Of a stretch of 54,658 nucleotides of DNA, positions 36,977-45,064 are shown one piece after another. Below the pieces are notes generated by a model. The model was not told the DNA's origin. It saw nothing but the letters and a program-made list of their open reading frames with translations, and did no database searches. The stretch comes from Brevundimonas sp. Its GTDB lineage: Bacteria > Pseudomonadota > Alphaproteobacteria > Caulobacterales > Caulobacteraceae. Every line of letters starts with the position of its first letter. Within the stretch, counting starts at the first letter, position 1. The stretch covers positions 1-54,658 of the forward strand of contig NZ_SDZL01000013.1 of assembly GCF_004210735.1 (NCBI RefSeq), given 5' to 3'. The translations under genes were made by a program, and so were the position numbers.

Positions 36977-39367
36977 TCAACCCGCGATCTGGGCGAAGTC
37001 GGCGACGCGGCCCATGACGGCGCGGATCTGGCCCAGAAGCTTGAGCCGGTTCTCGCGCTCTTCCGGGACGTCCGAATTGACCATCACCTTGTCGAAGAAG
37101 GCGTCGACGGGGCTGCGCAGGGCGGCCAGGGCGCGCATGGCGGCGGCGAAATCCTCGGCCGCCAGGGCGGCGTCGACAGCGGTGGACGCGGCGGCGGCGG
37201 CGAAGGCCAGCGTCGTTTCCTCCTCGGGCTGACCCGGCAGGCCGGTCTGAACCATGCCGGTCGGCAGCGGCCCCTTCTTCTCCTCGGCCTTGAGGATGTT
37301 CGACGCCCGCTTGTACCCCGCCAGCAGGTTCGCCCCGTCGTCCGTGGCCAGGAAGGCGGCCAAGGCTTCAACGCGGCGCACGATGCGGACGAGGTCGTCG
37401 TCGCCCAACGCGAAGACGGCGGCGACGAGGTCGTGGCGTTGGCCCTGATCGCGCAGCAGGACGGTCAGACGGTCGGCGAAGAAGGCGAGAACTCCAGCTT
37501 GCAACTCGCCTACCGAGACCAACTCGACTAGACGCGCAGTCGCCGATTCAGCGAGCCCTGCCTCGCTGTAAGCGCCGCCATAAACGGCGTCTCCCGGCAT
37601 CACCCAGAGACCCTTCGAGAGGGCAGCATCGACATCAACAAGGCTGACGATCTGCTGCACTTCGGCTTCGATAGAGACCACTGCGGCACGTTGATTGAAG
37701 CTGGTAACGAAGGAACCCAGCGCCGCGGTAATCAGCGCCGCTAGAGGAGCGCGGGCGCCGCTTTCCAGCACCAGCCGGATCACCCCCAGCGCGGCGCGGC
37801 GCAGGGCGTAGGGATCCTTGGAGCCGGTGGGCTTTTCGTCGATGGCGAAGAAGCCGACCAGGGTGTCCAGCTTGTCGGCCAGGGCGACGGCGACGGTCAG
37901 CGGCGCGGTCGGGACCGTGTCGGCCGGGCCTTGGGGTTTGTAGTGGTCGCGGACGGCGTCGGCCAGCGCCCGCAGGCTCCCCTCTCCCTTGATGGGAGAG
38001 GGGTTGGGGGTGAGGGTGACGGCGGCGGCGGACGTATCCGCGCCTGACGCTTCATCGGCCGACGGGGTCACCCCCATCCCAACCCTTCCCCCATCCAGGG
38101 GGAAGGGCTTGAGGGCGGCGACGTAATAGCCGCCCATGATCCCCTGCAGTTCCGGGAATTCGCCCACCATGCCCGACGCCAGGTCGGCCTTGGCCAGGCG
38201 GGCGGCGAACTCGGCCTGATGCGGGTCGGCGCCGACCAGCGGGGCGATCTCGCGCGCCAGGGCGGCGATGCGGTCGACGCGCTCGGCCATCGTGCCCAGC
38301 TTGGCGTGGAAGGTGACGCCGGACAGCTTGTCCAGCCAGGCCTGGAAGCCGACCTTCTGATCCTCGTCCCAGAAGAAGCGGGCGTCGTTCAGGCGGGCCG
38401 ACAGGACGCGGCTGTTACCGGCGGTCAGGGCCGCGCCGCCGTCGCTCGCCTCGACATTGGCGACGACCAGGAAGTTGGGGGCGAGCCCATCCTTGGCCGG
38501 ATCGCGGACGGCGAAATACTTCTGGTGCACCTTCATCGACAGGCGGACCACTTCGGGCGGCAGGGACAGGAACTGCGGGTCCATGTCGCCCAGGATCGGC
38601 GTCGGCCATTCGGCCAGGCCCGCCACCTCGTCCAGCAGGCCGTCGTCGTCGACCAGCGCCAGACCCCGCGCGGCGCAGGCGGCCTTGGCTCCCTCAAGAA
38701 TCCGCAGCTTGCGGTCGGCCACGTCCAGCAGGACGTATTCCTTCTCGAGCCTGGCGCGATAGTCGGCGAAATCCTTGACCGCGAAGGGCCGGCCGCTGCC
38801 CATGAAGCGGTGCCCCTCGGTCACGTCGGAGGCGACGATCTTGCGGCCCTCGCCGCCGACCGTGCTGCCCAGGTCCAGTGCGTAGGGGACCACCACGCCG
38901 TCGAACAGGGCGACGATCCGGTGGATCGGGCGCACCCAGCGGAAGGCGCCCGAGCCCCAGCGCTGCGACTTGGGCCACGGGAAGGCGCGCAGGATCTGGT
39001 CCAGGCTTTCGGCGATCACCTCGGTCGTGGCGCGGCCCTGCTGGCTGATCTCGGCGAACCAGACGCCGTCGCGTTCGGTCAGTTGGTCCTGGGTCAGGCC
39101 GGTCTTGCGCAGGAAGCCGTCCAGCGCCTGGGCGGGGGCCGAGGTCTTGGGACCCTTGACCTCCTCGTTGCGGTCGGGCGTGGCGGTCGGCAGGCCCTCG
39201 ACCACCAGCGTCAGGCGGCGCGGCCCGGCGAATGTGGTCAGCGCGTCCCACGTCAGGCCGGCGGCCTTCAACCGCTCGGACGCCATCCGTTCCAGATCGC
39301 GCGCGGCCCCCTGCTGCATGCGGGCGGGGATTTCTTCGGAGAAGATTTCAATAAGGAGCTGGGGCAT
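36977..39367 (-). CDS. glyS: glycine--tRNA ligase beta subunit, with in-frame repeat insertion
   Basis: 796 residues, about 100 more than the usual 690-700. MPQLLIEIFSEEIPARMQQG begins the protein; an ATG at 39367 is chosen since family sequence starts there. The beta subunit of the alpha2beta2 synthetase binds tRNA-Gly; the HD-like domain and C-terminal anticodon-binding domain (FDKVMVNSDVPEERENRLKL) are intact. At residues about 421-463 a stretch encoded by two inverted palindromic repeats interrupts the core between GIMGGYYVAALK and ADAVRDHYKPQGP, with the frame preserved. Part of the rest of the excess length lies elsewhere. It is downstream of glyQ, as usual. Confidence 0.95.
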   Translation of the reverse strand: MPQLLIEIFSEEIPARMQQGAARDLERMASERLKAAGLTWDALTTFAGPRRLTLVVEGLPTATPDRNEEVKGPKTSAPAQALDGFLRKTGLTQDQLTERDGVWFAEISQQGRATTEVIAESLDQILRAFPWPKSQRWGSGAFRWVRPIHRIVALFDGVVVPYALDLGSTVGGEGRKIVASDVTEGHRFMGSGRPFAVKDFADYRARLEKEYVLLDVADRKLRILEGAKAACAARGLALVDDDGLLDEVAGLAEWPTPILGDMDPQFLSLPPEVVRLSMKVHQKYFAVRDPAKDGLAPNFLVVANVEASDGGAALTAGNSRVLSARLNDARFFWDEDQKVGFQAWLDKLSGVTFHAKLGTMAERVDRIAALAREIAPLVGADPHQAEFAARLAKADLASGMVGEFPELQGIMGGYYVAALKPFPLDGGRVGMGVTPSADEASGADTSAAAVTLTPNPSPIKGEGSLRALADAVRDHYKPQGPADTVPTAPLTVAVALADKLDTLVGFFAIDEKPTGSKDPYALRRAALGVIRLVLESGARAPLAALITAALGSFVTSFNQRAAVVSIEAEVQQIVSLVDVDAALSKGLWVMPGDAVYGGAYSEAGLAESATARLVELVSVGELQAGVLAFFADRLTVLLRDQGQRHDLVAAVFALGDDDLVRIVRRVEALAAFLATDDGANLLAGYKRASNILKAEEKKGPLPTGMVQTGLPGQPEEETTLAFAAAAASTAVDAALAAEDFAAAMRALAALRSPVDAFFDKVMVNSDVPEERENRLKLLGQIRAVMGRVADFAQIAG
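37979..38107. repeat. pair of inverted palindromic repeats inside glyS, family B
   Basis: Left unit: CCCCTCTCCC-TTGAT-GGGAGAGGGG (37979-38003) with tail TTGGGGGTGAGGGTGAC. Right unit, inverted: GTCACCCCCATCCCAA then CCCTTCCCCC-ATCCA-GGGGGAAGGG (38083-38107). The span is 129 bases, exactly 43 codons, and is open in the glyS frame. The same hairpin-plus-tail unit recurs between glyS and glyQ. Confidence 0.9.
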
Positions 39368-39410
39368 CAGTTTTCGTCCCGCACCCATTGATCGCGGGCG
39401 CGCCAGAGAG

Positions 39411-39451
39411 CCCTTCCCCCTTGATGGGGGAAGGGTTGGGATGGGGGTGAC
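39411..39451. repeat. single palindromic repeat unit between glyS and glyQ, family B
   Basis: CCCTTCCCCC-TTGAT-GGGGGAAGGG (39411-39435) followed by the tail TTGGGATGGGGGTGAC. The hairpin arms and the tail match the right unit in glyS. It occupies most of the 100-base glyQ-glyS gap, so it would be transcribed in the glyQS mRNA. Confidence 0.88.
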
Positions 39452-39467
39452 AGCTGGTCGTCAGTCG

Positions 39468-40358
39468 TCATGCGGTGGCGCGCTCATGCTCGACCTGGGC
39501 CAGGGCGCACGCCTTGCACAGGTCGCGGATGCGGCCGATGTAGCTTTGGCGTTCGGCGACGGCGATGGCGCCGCGGGCGTCCATCAGGTTGAACAGGTGG
39601 CTGGCCTTGAGCACCTGGTCATAGGCGGGCAGGATCAGCGGCTGGCCCTGCGGGCCCTTCAGCGTCAGGAAGTGGGCGGCCTCGCGCTCCATATCCTCAA
39701 ACCGGCGCTTCAGCGCGGCGACGTCATAGCCGTGGAAATTGGCTTCGGACTGCTGGCGTTCGTTCTCCAGGAAGACCTCGCCGTAGGTCAGGCCCTCTTT
39801 GGTGAATTTCAGATCATAGACGTTGTCGACGCCCTGGACGTACATGGCCAGACGCTCCAGCCCATAGGTCAGCTCGCCCGAGACGACGTCGACCTCAATC
39901 CCGCCGACGCCCTGGAAATAGGTGAACTGCGTCACCTCCATGCCGTCGCACCAGACCTCCCAGCCCAGGCCCCAGGCGCCGACGGTGGGGTTTTCCCAGT
40001 CGTCCTCGACGAAGCGGATGTCGTGCAGTTTCGGGTCGATGCCGATGGCCGCCAGCGAGCCCAGATACAGCTCCTGCAGGTTGTCGGGGTTCGGCTTCAG
40101 GATGACCTGATACTGGTAATAGTGCTGCAGCCGGTTGGGGTTTTCGCCATAGCGGCCGTCGCCGGGGCGGCGCGACGGCTGGACATAGGCGGCCTTCCAC
40201 GGCTTTGACCCCAGGGCGCGCAGCACCGTCGCCGGGTGCAGAGTGCCCGCCCCCACCTCGATGTCATAGGGTTGCAGGATCGCGCAGCCCTGATCGCCCC
40301 AGTATTTGTGAAGCGTCAGGATCAGGTCCTGGAAGGCGAGCGGTTCGTTGGCGGCCAC
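39468..40358 (-). CDS. glyQ: glycine--tRNA ligase alpha subunit
   Basis: 296 residues, normal length. The catalytic subunit of the heterotetrameric bacterial glycyl-tRNA synthetase, forming glycyl-adenylate. Signature blocks: [20 protein letters not shown] at the N-terminus, [20 protein letters not shown] near 38, [20 protein letters not shown] near 75 and [14 protein letters not shown] near 160. The start is the first ATG of the frame and fits the family. glyS follows on the same strand after a palindromic repeat. Confidence 0.98.
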   Translation of the reverse strand: MAANEPLAFQDLILTLHKYWGDQGCAILQPYDIEVGAGTLHPATVLRALGSKPWKAAYVQPSRRPGDGRYGENPNRLQHYYQYQVILKPNPDNLQELYLGSLAAIGIDPKLHDIRFVEDDWENPTVGAWGLGWEVWCDGMEVTQFTYFQGVGGIEVDVVSGELTYGLERLAMYVQGVDNVYDLKFTKEGLTYGEVFLENERQQSEANFHGYDVAALKRRFEDMEREAAHFLTLKGPQGQPLILPAYDQVLKASHLFNLMDARGAIAVAERQSYIGRIRDLCKACALAQVEHERATA

Positions 40359-40470
40359 GGTCTGGAATTCGGTGCGATTTCGGGAGGGGGCGGACCATAG
40401 GGCCGGCAGCGCTGTCCAGCAAGGCGGGGGCCTTCACCCTTCCTGAACGGCGACGGGGCATGATCGCGCC

Positions 40471-41226
40471 ATGAAGACCCAGTTCGACCAGATGCGCCGC
40501 CGGGCGGCGCGCTACCTCGGCGCCCGCACCGCGACCGTCGCGCCGCCGCGCGGGATGCTGAGCGTCAGCTTCGACGACTTTCCCGCCAGCGCCTGGACGG
40601 AGGCCGGACCGGTGCTAGCCGAGCATGGGGTCAAGGCGACCTACTATGTCGCGGGCGGTCTGTGCGGCGAGGTGAATATGGGCAAGGCCCAGTTCGACGT
40701 CGACCATCTGAGCGCCCTGCATGAAGCCGGACACGAGGTCGGGTGCCACACCTTCGATCACGTCAGCGCCCTGCGGCTGGACCGCGCCGGGCTGGAGACG
40801 CAGCTGGCCGCCAACGCCGCCTGGGTGGCCGAGCGGCTGGACGGCCACGTCATGACCAGCTTCGCCTGGCCGTTCGGGGACGTGACCGTGCCCGCCAAAA
40901 GGGTGATCGACGACCGCTTCCTGCTGGGGCGCGGGGTGCGCGACGGGGTCAACGTCGGCCGCTGCGACCGGGCCAATCTGCAAGCCATCGGCCTGGAGAG
41001 CCGCCGCCTGCCCGGCTACGATCTGGAGGCGCTGGTCGCCGAGGCGGCCGAGCGGAAGGGCTGGCTGATCGCCTATGGGCACGACGTGGAGGATCGGCCG
41101 ACGGATTACGGTTGCCGACCCGAGGATTTGGATCGGCTGATCCGGGCGGCCACGACGGCCGGGCTGGAGATCTTGCCAGTCGGGGACGCGTGGGCGCGAC
41201 TTTCCGGCCAGCCGCGCGAACTCTGA
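40471..41226 (+). CDS. polysaccharide deacetylase (NodB-like, CE4) protein
   Basis: 251 residues without an obvious signal peptide. The NodB domain shows motif 1 MLSVSFDDFPASAW near residue 30, with the catalytic and metal-binding Asp pair, motif 2 VGCHTFDHVSALRL near 90 with the two His ligands, and FAWPFGDVTVPAKR near 130. The C-terminal IAYGHDVEDRPTDYGCRPED fits motif 5. Family members remove N- or O-acetyl groups from chitin, peptidoglycan or exopolysaccharide. The acceptor is not apparent. It is divergent from glyQ. Confidence 0.88.
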   Translation: MKTQFDQMRRRAARYLGARTATVAPPRGMLSVSFDDFPASAWTEAGPVLAEHGVKATYYVAGGLCGEVNMGKAQFDVDHLSALHEAGHEVGCHTFDHVSALRLDRAGLETQLAANAAWVAERLDGHVMTSFAWPFGDVTVPAKRVIDDRFLLGRGVRDGVNVGRCDRANLQAIGLESRRLPGYDLEALVAEAAERKGWLIAYGHDVEDRPTDYGCRPEDLDRLIRAATTAGLEILPVGDAWARLSGQPREL

Positions 41227-41271
41227 CCTCAATCCCACCGACGCCGTTGCAGCTCTGGCGGAACAAAGGGC

Positions 41272-42096
41272 TCAGAGGCCCATCAGCAACGCCTGCGCCT
41301 GCGCCAGATGCAGCCGCTCCACCATCTCGCCCTCGACCTGGATCACGCCAAGCGCTTCGGCCTCGGGTGCGGCGAAGGCGGCGACCACCTTTTGCGCCCA
41401 GACGATCTCGGCCGTCGTCGGGCCGAACGCGGCGTTGGCGCTGTCGATCTGGCGGGGGTGGATCAGGCTCTTGCCGTCGAAGCCGTACAGCCGGCCCTGC
41501 GCGCATTCCGCCGCAAACCCGGTCTCGTCCTCAAAGCGGTTAAACACGCCGTCCAGCGCAGTCAGGCCGTTGGCCCGCGCCTGGGCGACGACAGCGGCCA
41601 GCCACGGCTTCAGCGGCTCGCGATCCGGCGACATGCCTGTCTTCAGGTCCTTGGCCAGATCGTTGACGCCCAGCATCAGCCCGGCCAGCGCGCCCCCGGC
41701 CGAGGCGACCTCGTCCAGGCCAACCACGGCGCGCGGCGTTTCGATCATGGCCCATAATCGGGCGTCGGGCTGCATGGCATCGGACAGCGCCCGCACCGCC
41801 GCCGCACTCTCGACCTTGGGCGCGACGATCAGGTCGACTGGCGTGTCCCGCAGCGCCGTCAGGTCGTCGGCGCCCCACGGCGTGTCCAGCGCGTTGATCC
41901 GCACCGCCAGCCGGGGGCCGAAACCGCCCGCCCGCGCCGCCGCGACCGCCGCTGCCCGGGCCTCGATCTTCATGTCCGGCGCGACGGCGTCCTCAAGGTC
42001 CAGCACCGCCACGTCGCAGGGCAGGGCCCGCGCCTTCTCGATCGCCCGCGCGTTCGAGGCGGGCAGAAACAGGACGCTGCGGACCCGCCCGGCCAT
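41272..42096 (-). CDS. HpcH/HpaI aldolase/citrate lyase beta-like (CitE) protein
   Basis: 274 residues of a TIM-barrel lyase. MAGRVRSVLFLPASNARAIE starts the protein; VAVLDLEDAVAPDMKIEARA near residue 33 holds metal-binding acidic residues, followed by RINALDTPWGADDL with the conserved Arg, then WAMIETPRAVVGLDEVASAG near 130 and GFDGKSLIHPRQID near 205. These fit CitE-like or malyl-CoA/citramalyl-CoA lyases acting on CoA thioesters. No citrate lyase alpha or gamma gene is present. The ATG shares one base with the stop of the preceding SDR gene. Confidence 0.87.
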   Translation of the reverse strand: MAGRVRSVLFLPASNARAIEKARALPCDVAVLDLEDAVAPDMKIEARAAAVAAARAGGFGPRLAVRINALDTPWGADDLTALRDTPVDLIVAPKVESAAAVRALSDAMQPDARLWAMIETPRAVVGLDEVASAGGALAGLMLGVNDLAKDLKTGMSPDREPLKPWLAAVVAQARANGLTALDGVFNRFEDETGFAAECAQGRLYGFDGKSLIHPRQIDSANAAFGPTTAEIVWAQKVVAAFAAPEAEALGVIQVEGEMVERLHLAQAQALLMGL

Positions 42097-42773
42097 CAGA
42101 CCCGGCCCGTGACCGGCACCAGCGCGCCCGTGATCGCCCGCGCCTGCGGCGAGGCCAGGAACAGGATGGCGTGGGCCAGATCGGCCGGCGCGACCCAGTG
42201 CGAAGGGTCCGCCTCGGGCATGTCCTTGCGGTTGGCCGGGGTGTCGATGATCGACGGCAGCACGGCGTTGACGGTGACCGAGCCGCCTTTCAGTTCCTCG
42301 GCCATGGCCTGCGTCAGGCTGTGCACGCCCGCCTTGGCGGCCGCATAGGGCCCCATGCCGGCGCCCGCCTTCAGCGCGGCGGCAGAGCCGACGTTGACGA
42401 TCCGTCCCTCGTCCGATGCCTGCAGATAGGGCAGGGCCGCCCGGCTGGCGTTCAACGCCGTCAGCACATTCAGCGCATACATCCGCTCCCACGCCGGGTC
42501 GGCCGCGTCGGTCGGTTGCCAGATAAAGCCGCCGGCGATGTTCAGCAGGGCGTCCAGCCGCCCGAATCGTTCGGCCACCGCGTCGATGGCCTGCTGGCCC
42601 TGCGCCGCGTCGGTCAGGTCCACCCCGCCCAGCGCCAGCACACCGTCCGGGACCGTGTGGCCGCGCGCGTGATCGATCACGGCGACGCTCAACCCGGCGT
42701 CCAGCGCTGCCTGCACGACGGCGCTGCCCAGGACGCCGTGTCCCCCCGTGATCGCCACAACCCGTTCGCTCAT
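42096..42773 (-). CDS. short-chain dehydrogenase/reductase
   Basis: 225 residues, slightly short for a classical SDR but complete. The cofactor loop is VVAITGGHGVLGSAVVQAAL (Gly-rich TGxxxxxG type), then NIAGGF near residue 82, the Ser in IVNVGSAAALKAG near 130 and the catalytic Tyr-Lys in MGPYAAAKAGVHSLTQ near 143. The substrate is unknown. It is translationally coupled (TGATG) to the CitE-like lyase gene, suggesting consecutive steps acting on an organic acid or CoA ester. Confidence 0.9.
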   Translation of the reverse strand: MSERVVAITGGHGVLGSAVVQAALDAGLSVAVIDHARGHTVPDGVLALGGVDLTDAAQGQQAIDAVAERFGRLDALLNIAGGFIWQPTDAADPAWERMYALNVLTALNASRAALPYLQASDEGRIVNVGSAAALKAGAGMGPYAAAKAGVHSLTQAMAEELKGGSVTVNAVLPSIIDTPANRKDMPEADPSHWVAPADLAHAILFLASPQARAITGALVPVTGRV

Positions 42774-42822
42774 CGTCGTTCTCCGTTATCGGAGCGGGAC
42801 CATAGAGCCAGACCCGCCCCGA

Positions 42823-43320
42823 TCAACCGGCCGCGAACACTCGCGCCATCAGCCGTTCCAGCGCCTCGGCGTCCACGGCGTCGAAGGCGGCCTTTTCGGT
42901 CGCGTCCACGTCCAGCACGGCGATCAGGTCTCCCGACGCATCCAGCACCGGGACCACGATCTCGCTGGCCGAGCGGCTGTCGCAGGCGATGTGGCCGGGG
43001 AAGGCGTGGACGTCCTCGACCACCTGGGCCTGGCGCGTCGCGGCCGCCGTGCCGCAGACGCCGCGCCCGAAGGCGATGCGCAGACAGCCCAGCGTCCCCT
43101 GATAGGGTCCAACCACCAGTTCGTCGCCCTTGGCCGGATCGACCACATAGAAGCCGGTCCAGAAGAAGTTCTCGAACGCGTCGTTCAGCATTGAGGCGAC
43201 CGTGGCCATGCGCGCGACCCGGTCCGGCTCGCCGTCCAGCACCGCCAGAATCTCGGCCTCGACCTCGGCATAGCAGGCGGCCTTGTCGGCGGGGCGGTCG
43301 GTGCGGGCGACGTAGGTCAT
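42823..43320 (-). CDS. msrC: free methionine-(R)-sulfoxide reductase (GAF domain)
   Basis: A 165-residue single GAF domain protein of the fRMsr type. The three catalytic cysteines are at 79, 89 and 113 (GCLRIAFGRGVCG and HIACDSRS), with the same 10- and 24-residue spacing as Cys84, Cys94 and Cys118 of E. coli. FFWTGFYVVDP near residue 52 and SEIVVPVLDASGDLIAVLDV complete the pattern. It reduces free Met-R-sulfoxide with thioredoxin as reductant. The long upstream part of the open frame does not match and is left out. Confidence 0.93.
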   Translation of the reverse strand: MTYVARTDRPADKAACYAEVEAEILAVLDGEPDRVARMATVASMLNDAFENFFWTGFYVVDPAKGDELVVGPYQGTLGCLRIAFGRGVCGTAAATRQAQVVEDVHAFPGHIACDSRSASEIVVPVLDASGDLIAVLDVDATEKAAFDAVDAEALERLMARVFAAG

Positions 43321-43480
43321 GGGATTCTCCGTAAGCCGCGCATATAGGCCCTGCACCTGCGACCCGCGAGAGGCGCCGGAATTCCCCTGACAGGCGAGTG
43401 ACAACCAGCTGATTCGTCGCGTGTTTGTCGAATTTGTCTCAATTTGACCCAAGTGCGGCAACGCTTTGTCGCAAACCAGC

Positions 43481-43536
43481 GTTAACCTTGACAGCGAGTT
43501 AACTGGACCAGACCATCGTTATTCAGGATGGTTAAC
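43481..43536 (+). promoter_or_regulatory. three GTTAAC palindromes around a TTGACA box
   Basis: GTTAAC occurs at 43481-43486, 43498-43503 and 43531-43536, within 56 bases upstream of the Sel1 gene; a perfect TTGACA lies between the first two (43488-43493). TTAAC is also the half-site of the cell-cycle regulator CtrA, but the spacing is not the canonical TTAA-N7-TTAA. Candidate promoter/operator only. Confidence 0.4.
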
Positions 43537-43582
43537 GGCTGGGCGTCGCAGGGGCGGCGCGGACCTGAGGGACGAGGGGCGT

Positions 43583-45052
43583 ATGGGCGACCACAACGTC
43601 ATGGACGACGAGCGCCGCGGCCGGGGCCGCGGTCGCGCGCCGCTGGCCGTCGGGGCCGTGGCCGTCGTGCTGGCGGCCGCTACGCTGACCGTCGCCGCCT
43701 GCGATACGCGGGACGTGCAATTCTGGCGCAAGGACGCCGCCGCCAACCAGTGTCCGCGCCCCGCCTCGATGACGGGGTCCGAGTTCAACGCCCAGGAAAC
43801 GGGCCTGCGTCTGCTGCGCCGCGCGGCCTTCCGCGGCGACTTCTTCGCCCAGCTTGAGCTGGGTTCGCGCTATGCGGCCCAGCGTGCAACCGACAAGAAT
43901 ATCGAGGACCCGATCGAAAGCTCGGTCTGGCTGGCCATGGCGCTGGCGAACGAGCAGGGGTTCGCGCCGATCAACCGCGTCGATCGCGGCTGGCTGGGCG
44001 GCTGGCGGCCGCTGTCGCGCTATGACGACTGCCGGGCGTGGGAACGCCAGATGGCCTATCAGCGGCTGGACCGCCAACTGGCGCAGATGACCCGCGACGA
44101 GCAGGAGGCGGTGCGCGACCGGGTCATCTATGTCCTGTCGACCCAGGACGCCCAGGGTTTCCGCACCCTGGCCCGGCTGCACGACAGCCTGTACGGCCCC
44201 TATGGCGAACCCGAGGATAACCCCCAGGCCCGCCGCGCCATCGGTCGCGGAACCAACGAAGGGCCCGGCCCGCGCGTCGGCCGTCGCGGCTATCCCACCG
44301 CCGCCAGCCTGTTCCAGCGCAACGACGTGGACGCCTATCTGTACAACTATCTGGCGGTCCAGACCGGCGACGTGGGCGCCTATGTCCTGCTCAAGGATTT
44401 CGAGAAATCCTCGCCCGGCCGCTCGCAATACGGCCGCTTCGTAGAGGCCAAGGCGCGCCAGTGGGTGCCGCCGTTCGAATTCTATCCCAACACCGCGCCG
44501 CAGTCGGGCGTGCCCTTCTCGGACGAAAGCCGCCCGCGCGGCGACGCCTATGAGTACGCCCTGACCCGGATGAGCGACCTGCCGTTCGTCCACGTTGGCC
44601 GGGCGCTGCGCTACCTCGGCGTCACCGACACGGTCGCCGCCCGCCCCGAGGACCTGTCCAAGCGCCAGATCGAAACGCTGGAGGCCATGCTGGGCCATCC
44701 GATGGAATCGCGCCTGTCGTGGCTGGAGCGGGTCCGCGCGATCCAGCTGGCCGCCGTCAACGGCTCGTCCGAGGCGCAACTGGTGCTGGCCGTCATGTAC
44801 GCCGAAGGGATCGGCGTGCCGACCGACTACGCCCGCGCCTTCCACTGGTTCGAGGAGGCCGCGCGTCAGGGCAGCCCCGAGGCGAAGTTCGCCCTGTCGA
44901 CCTATTTCGCCCTCGGTGTCGCCGGCGTGTCCGATCAGGACAAGGCCCAGGCCGTCGTCATGCGGATCGAATCCGCCCTGTCGGGCTTCGGCCCGTCCGC
45001 ATCGCGCCTGCAGGCCGTCCTGGCCCAGGTGTCCCGCTCGCAGCGCCGCTAA
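43583..45052 (+). CDS. Sel1-repeat lipoprotein
   Basis: 489 residues. An Arg-rich N-terminus (MGDHNVMDDERRGRGRGRAP) precedes a hydrophobic segment ending in TVAAC, a lipobox. The body has helical Sel1/TPR-like repeats, for example DFFAQLELGSRYAAQ near residue 90 and the strong pair near the C-terminus, AQLVLAVMYAEGIGVPTDYA with HWFEEAARQGSPEAKFALS. Such repeats bind partner proteins. GAGGGGC precedes the ATG at 43583. The next gene begins 12 bases later behind a perfect Shine-Dalgarno site, so the two form an operon. Confidence 0.82.
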   Translation: MGDHNVMDDERRGRGRGRAPLAVGAVAVVLAAATLTVAACDTRDVQFWRKDAAANQCPRPASMTGSEFNAQETGLRLLRRAAFRGDFFAQLELGSRYAAQRATDKNIEDPIESSVWLAMALANEQGFAPINRVDRGWLGGWRPLSRYDDCRAWERQMAYQRLDRQLAQMTRDEQEAVRDRVIYVLSTQDAQGFRTLARLHDSLYGPYGEPEDNPQARRAIGRGTNEGPGPRVGRRGYPTAASLFQRNDVDAYLYNYLAVQTGDVGAYVLLKDFEKSSPGRSQYGRFVEAKARQWVPPFEFYPNTAPQSGVPFSDESRPRGDAYEYALTRMSDLPFVHVGRALRYLGVTDTVAARPEDLSKRQIETLEAMLGHPMESRLSWLERVRAIQLAAVNGSSEAQLVLAVMYAEGIGVPTDYARAFHWFEEAARQGSPEAKFALSTYFALGVAGVSDQDKAQAVVMRIESALSGFGPSASRLQAVLAQVSRSQRR

Positions 45053-45064
45053 GGAGGCCCGGGA

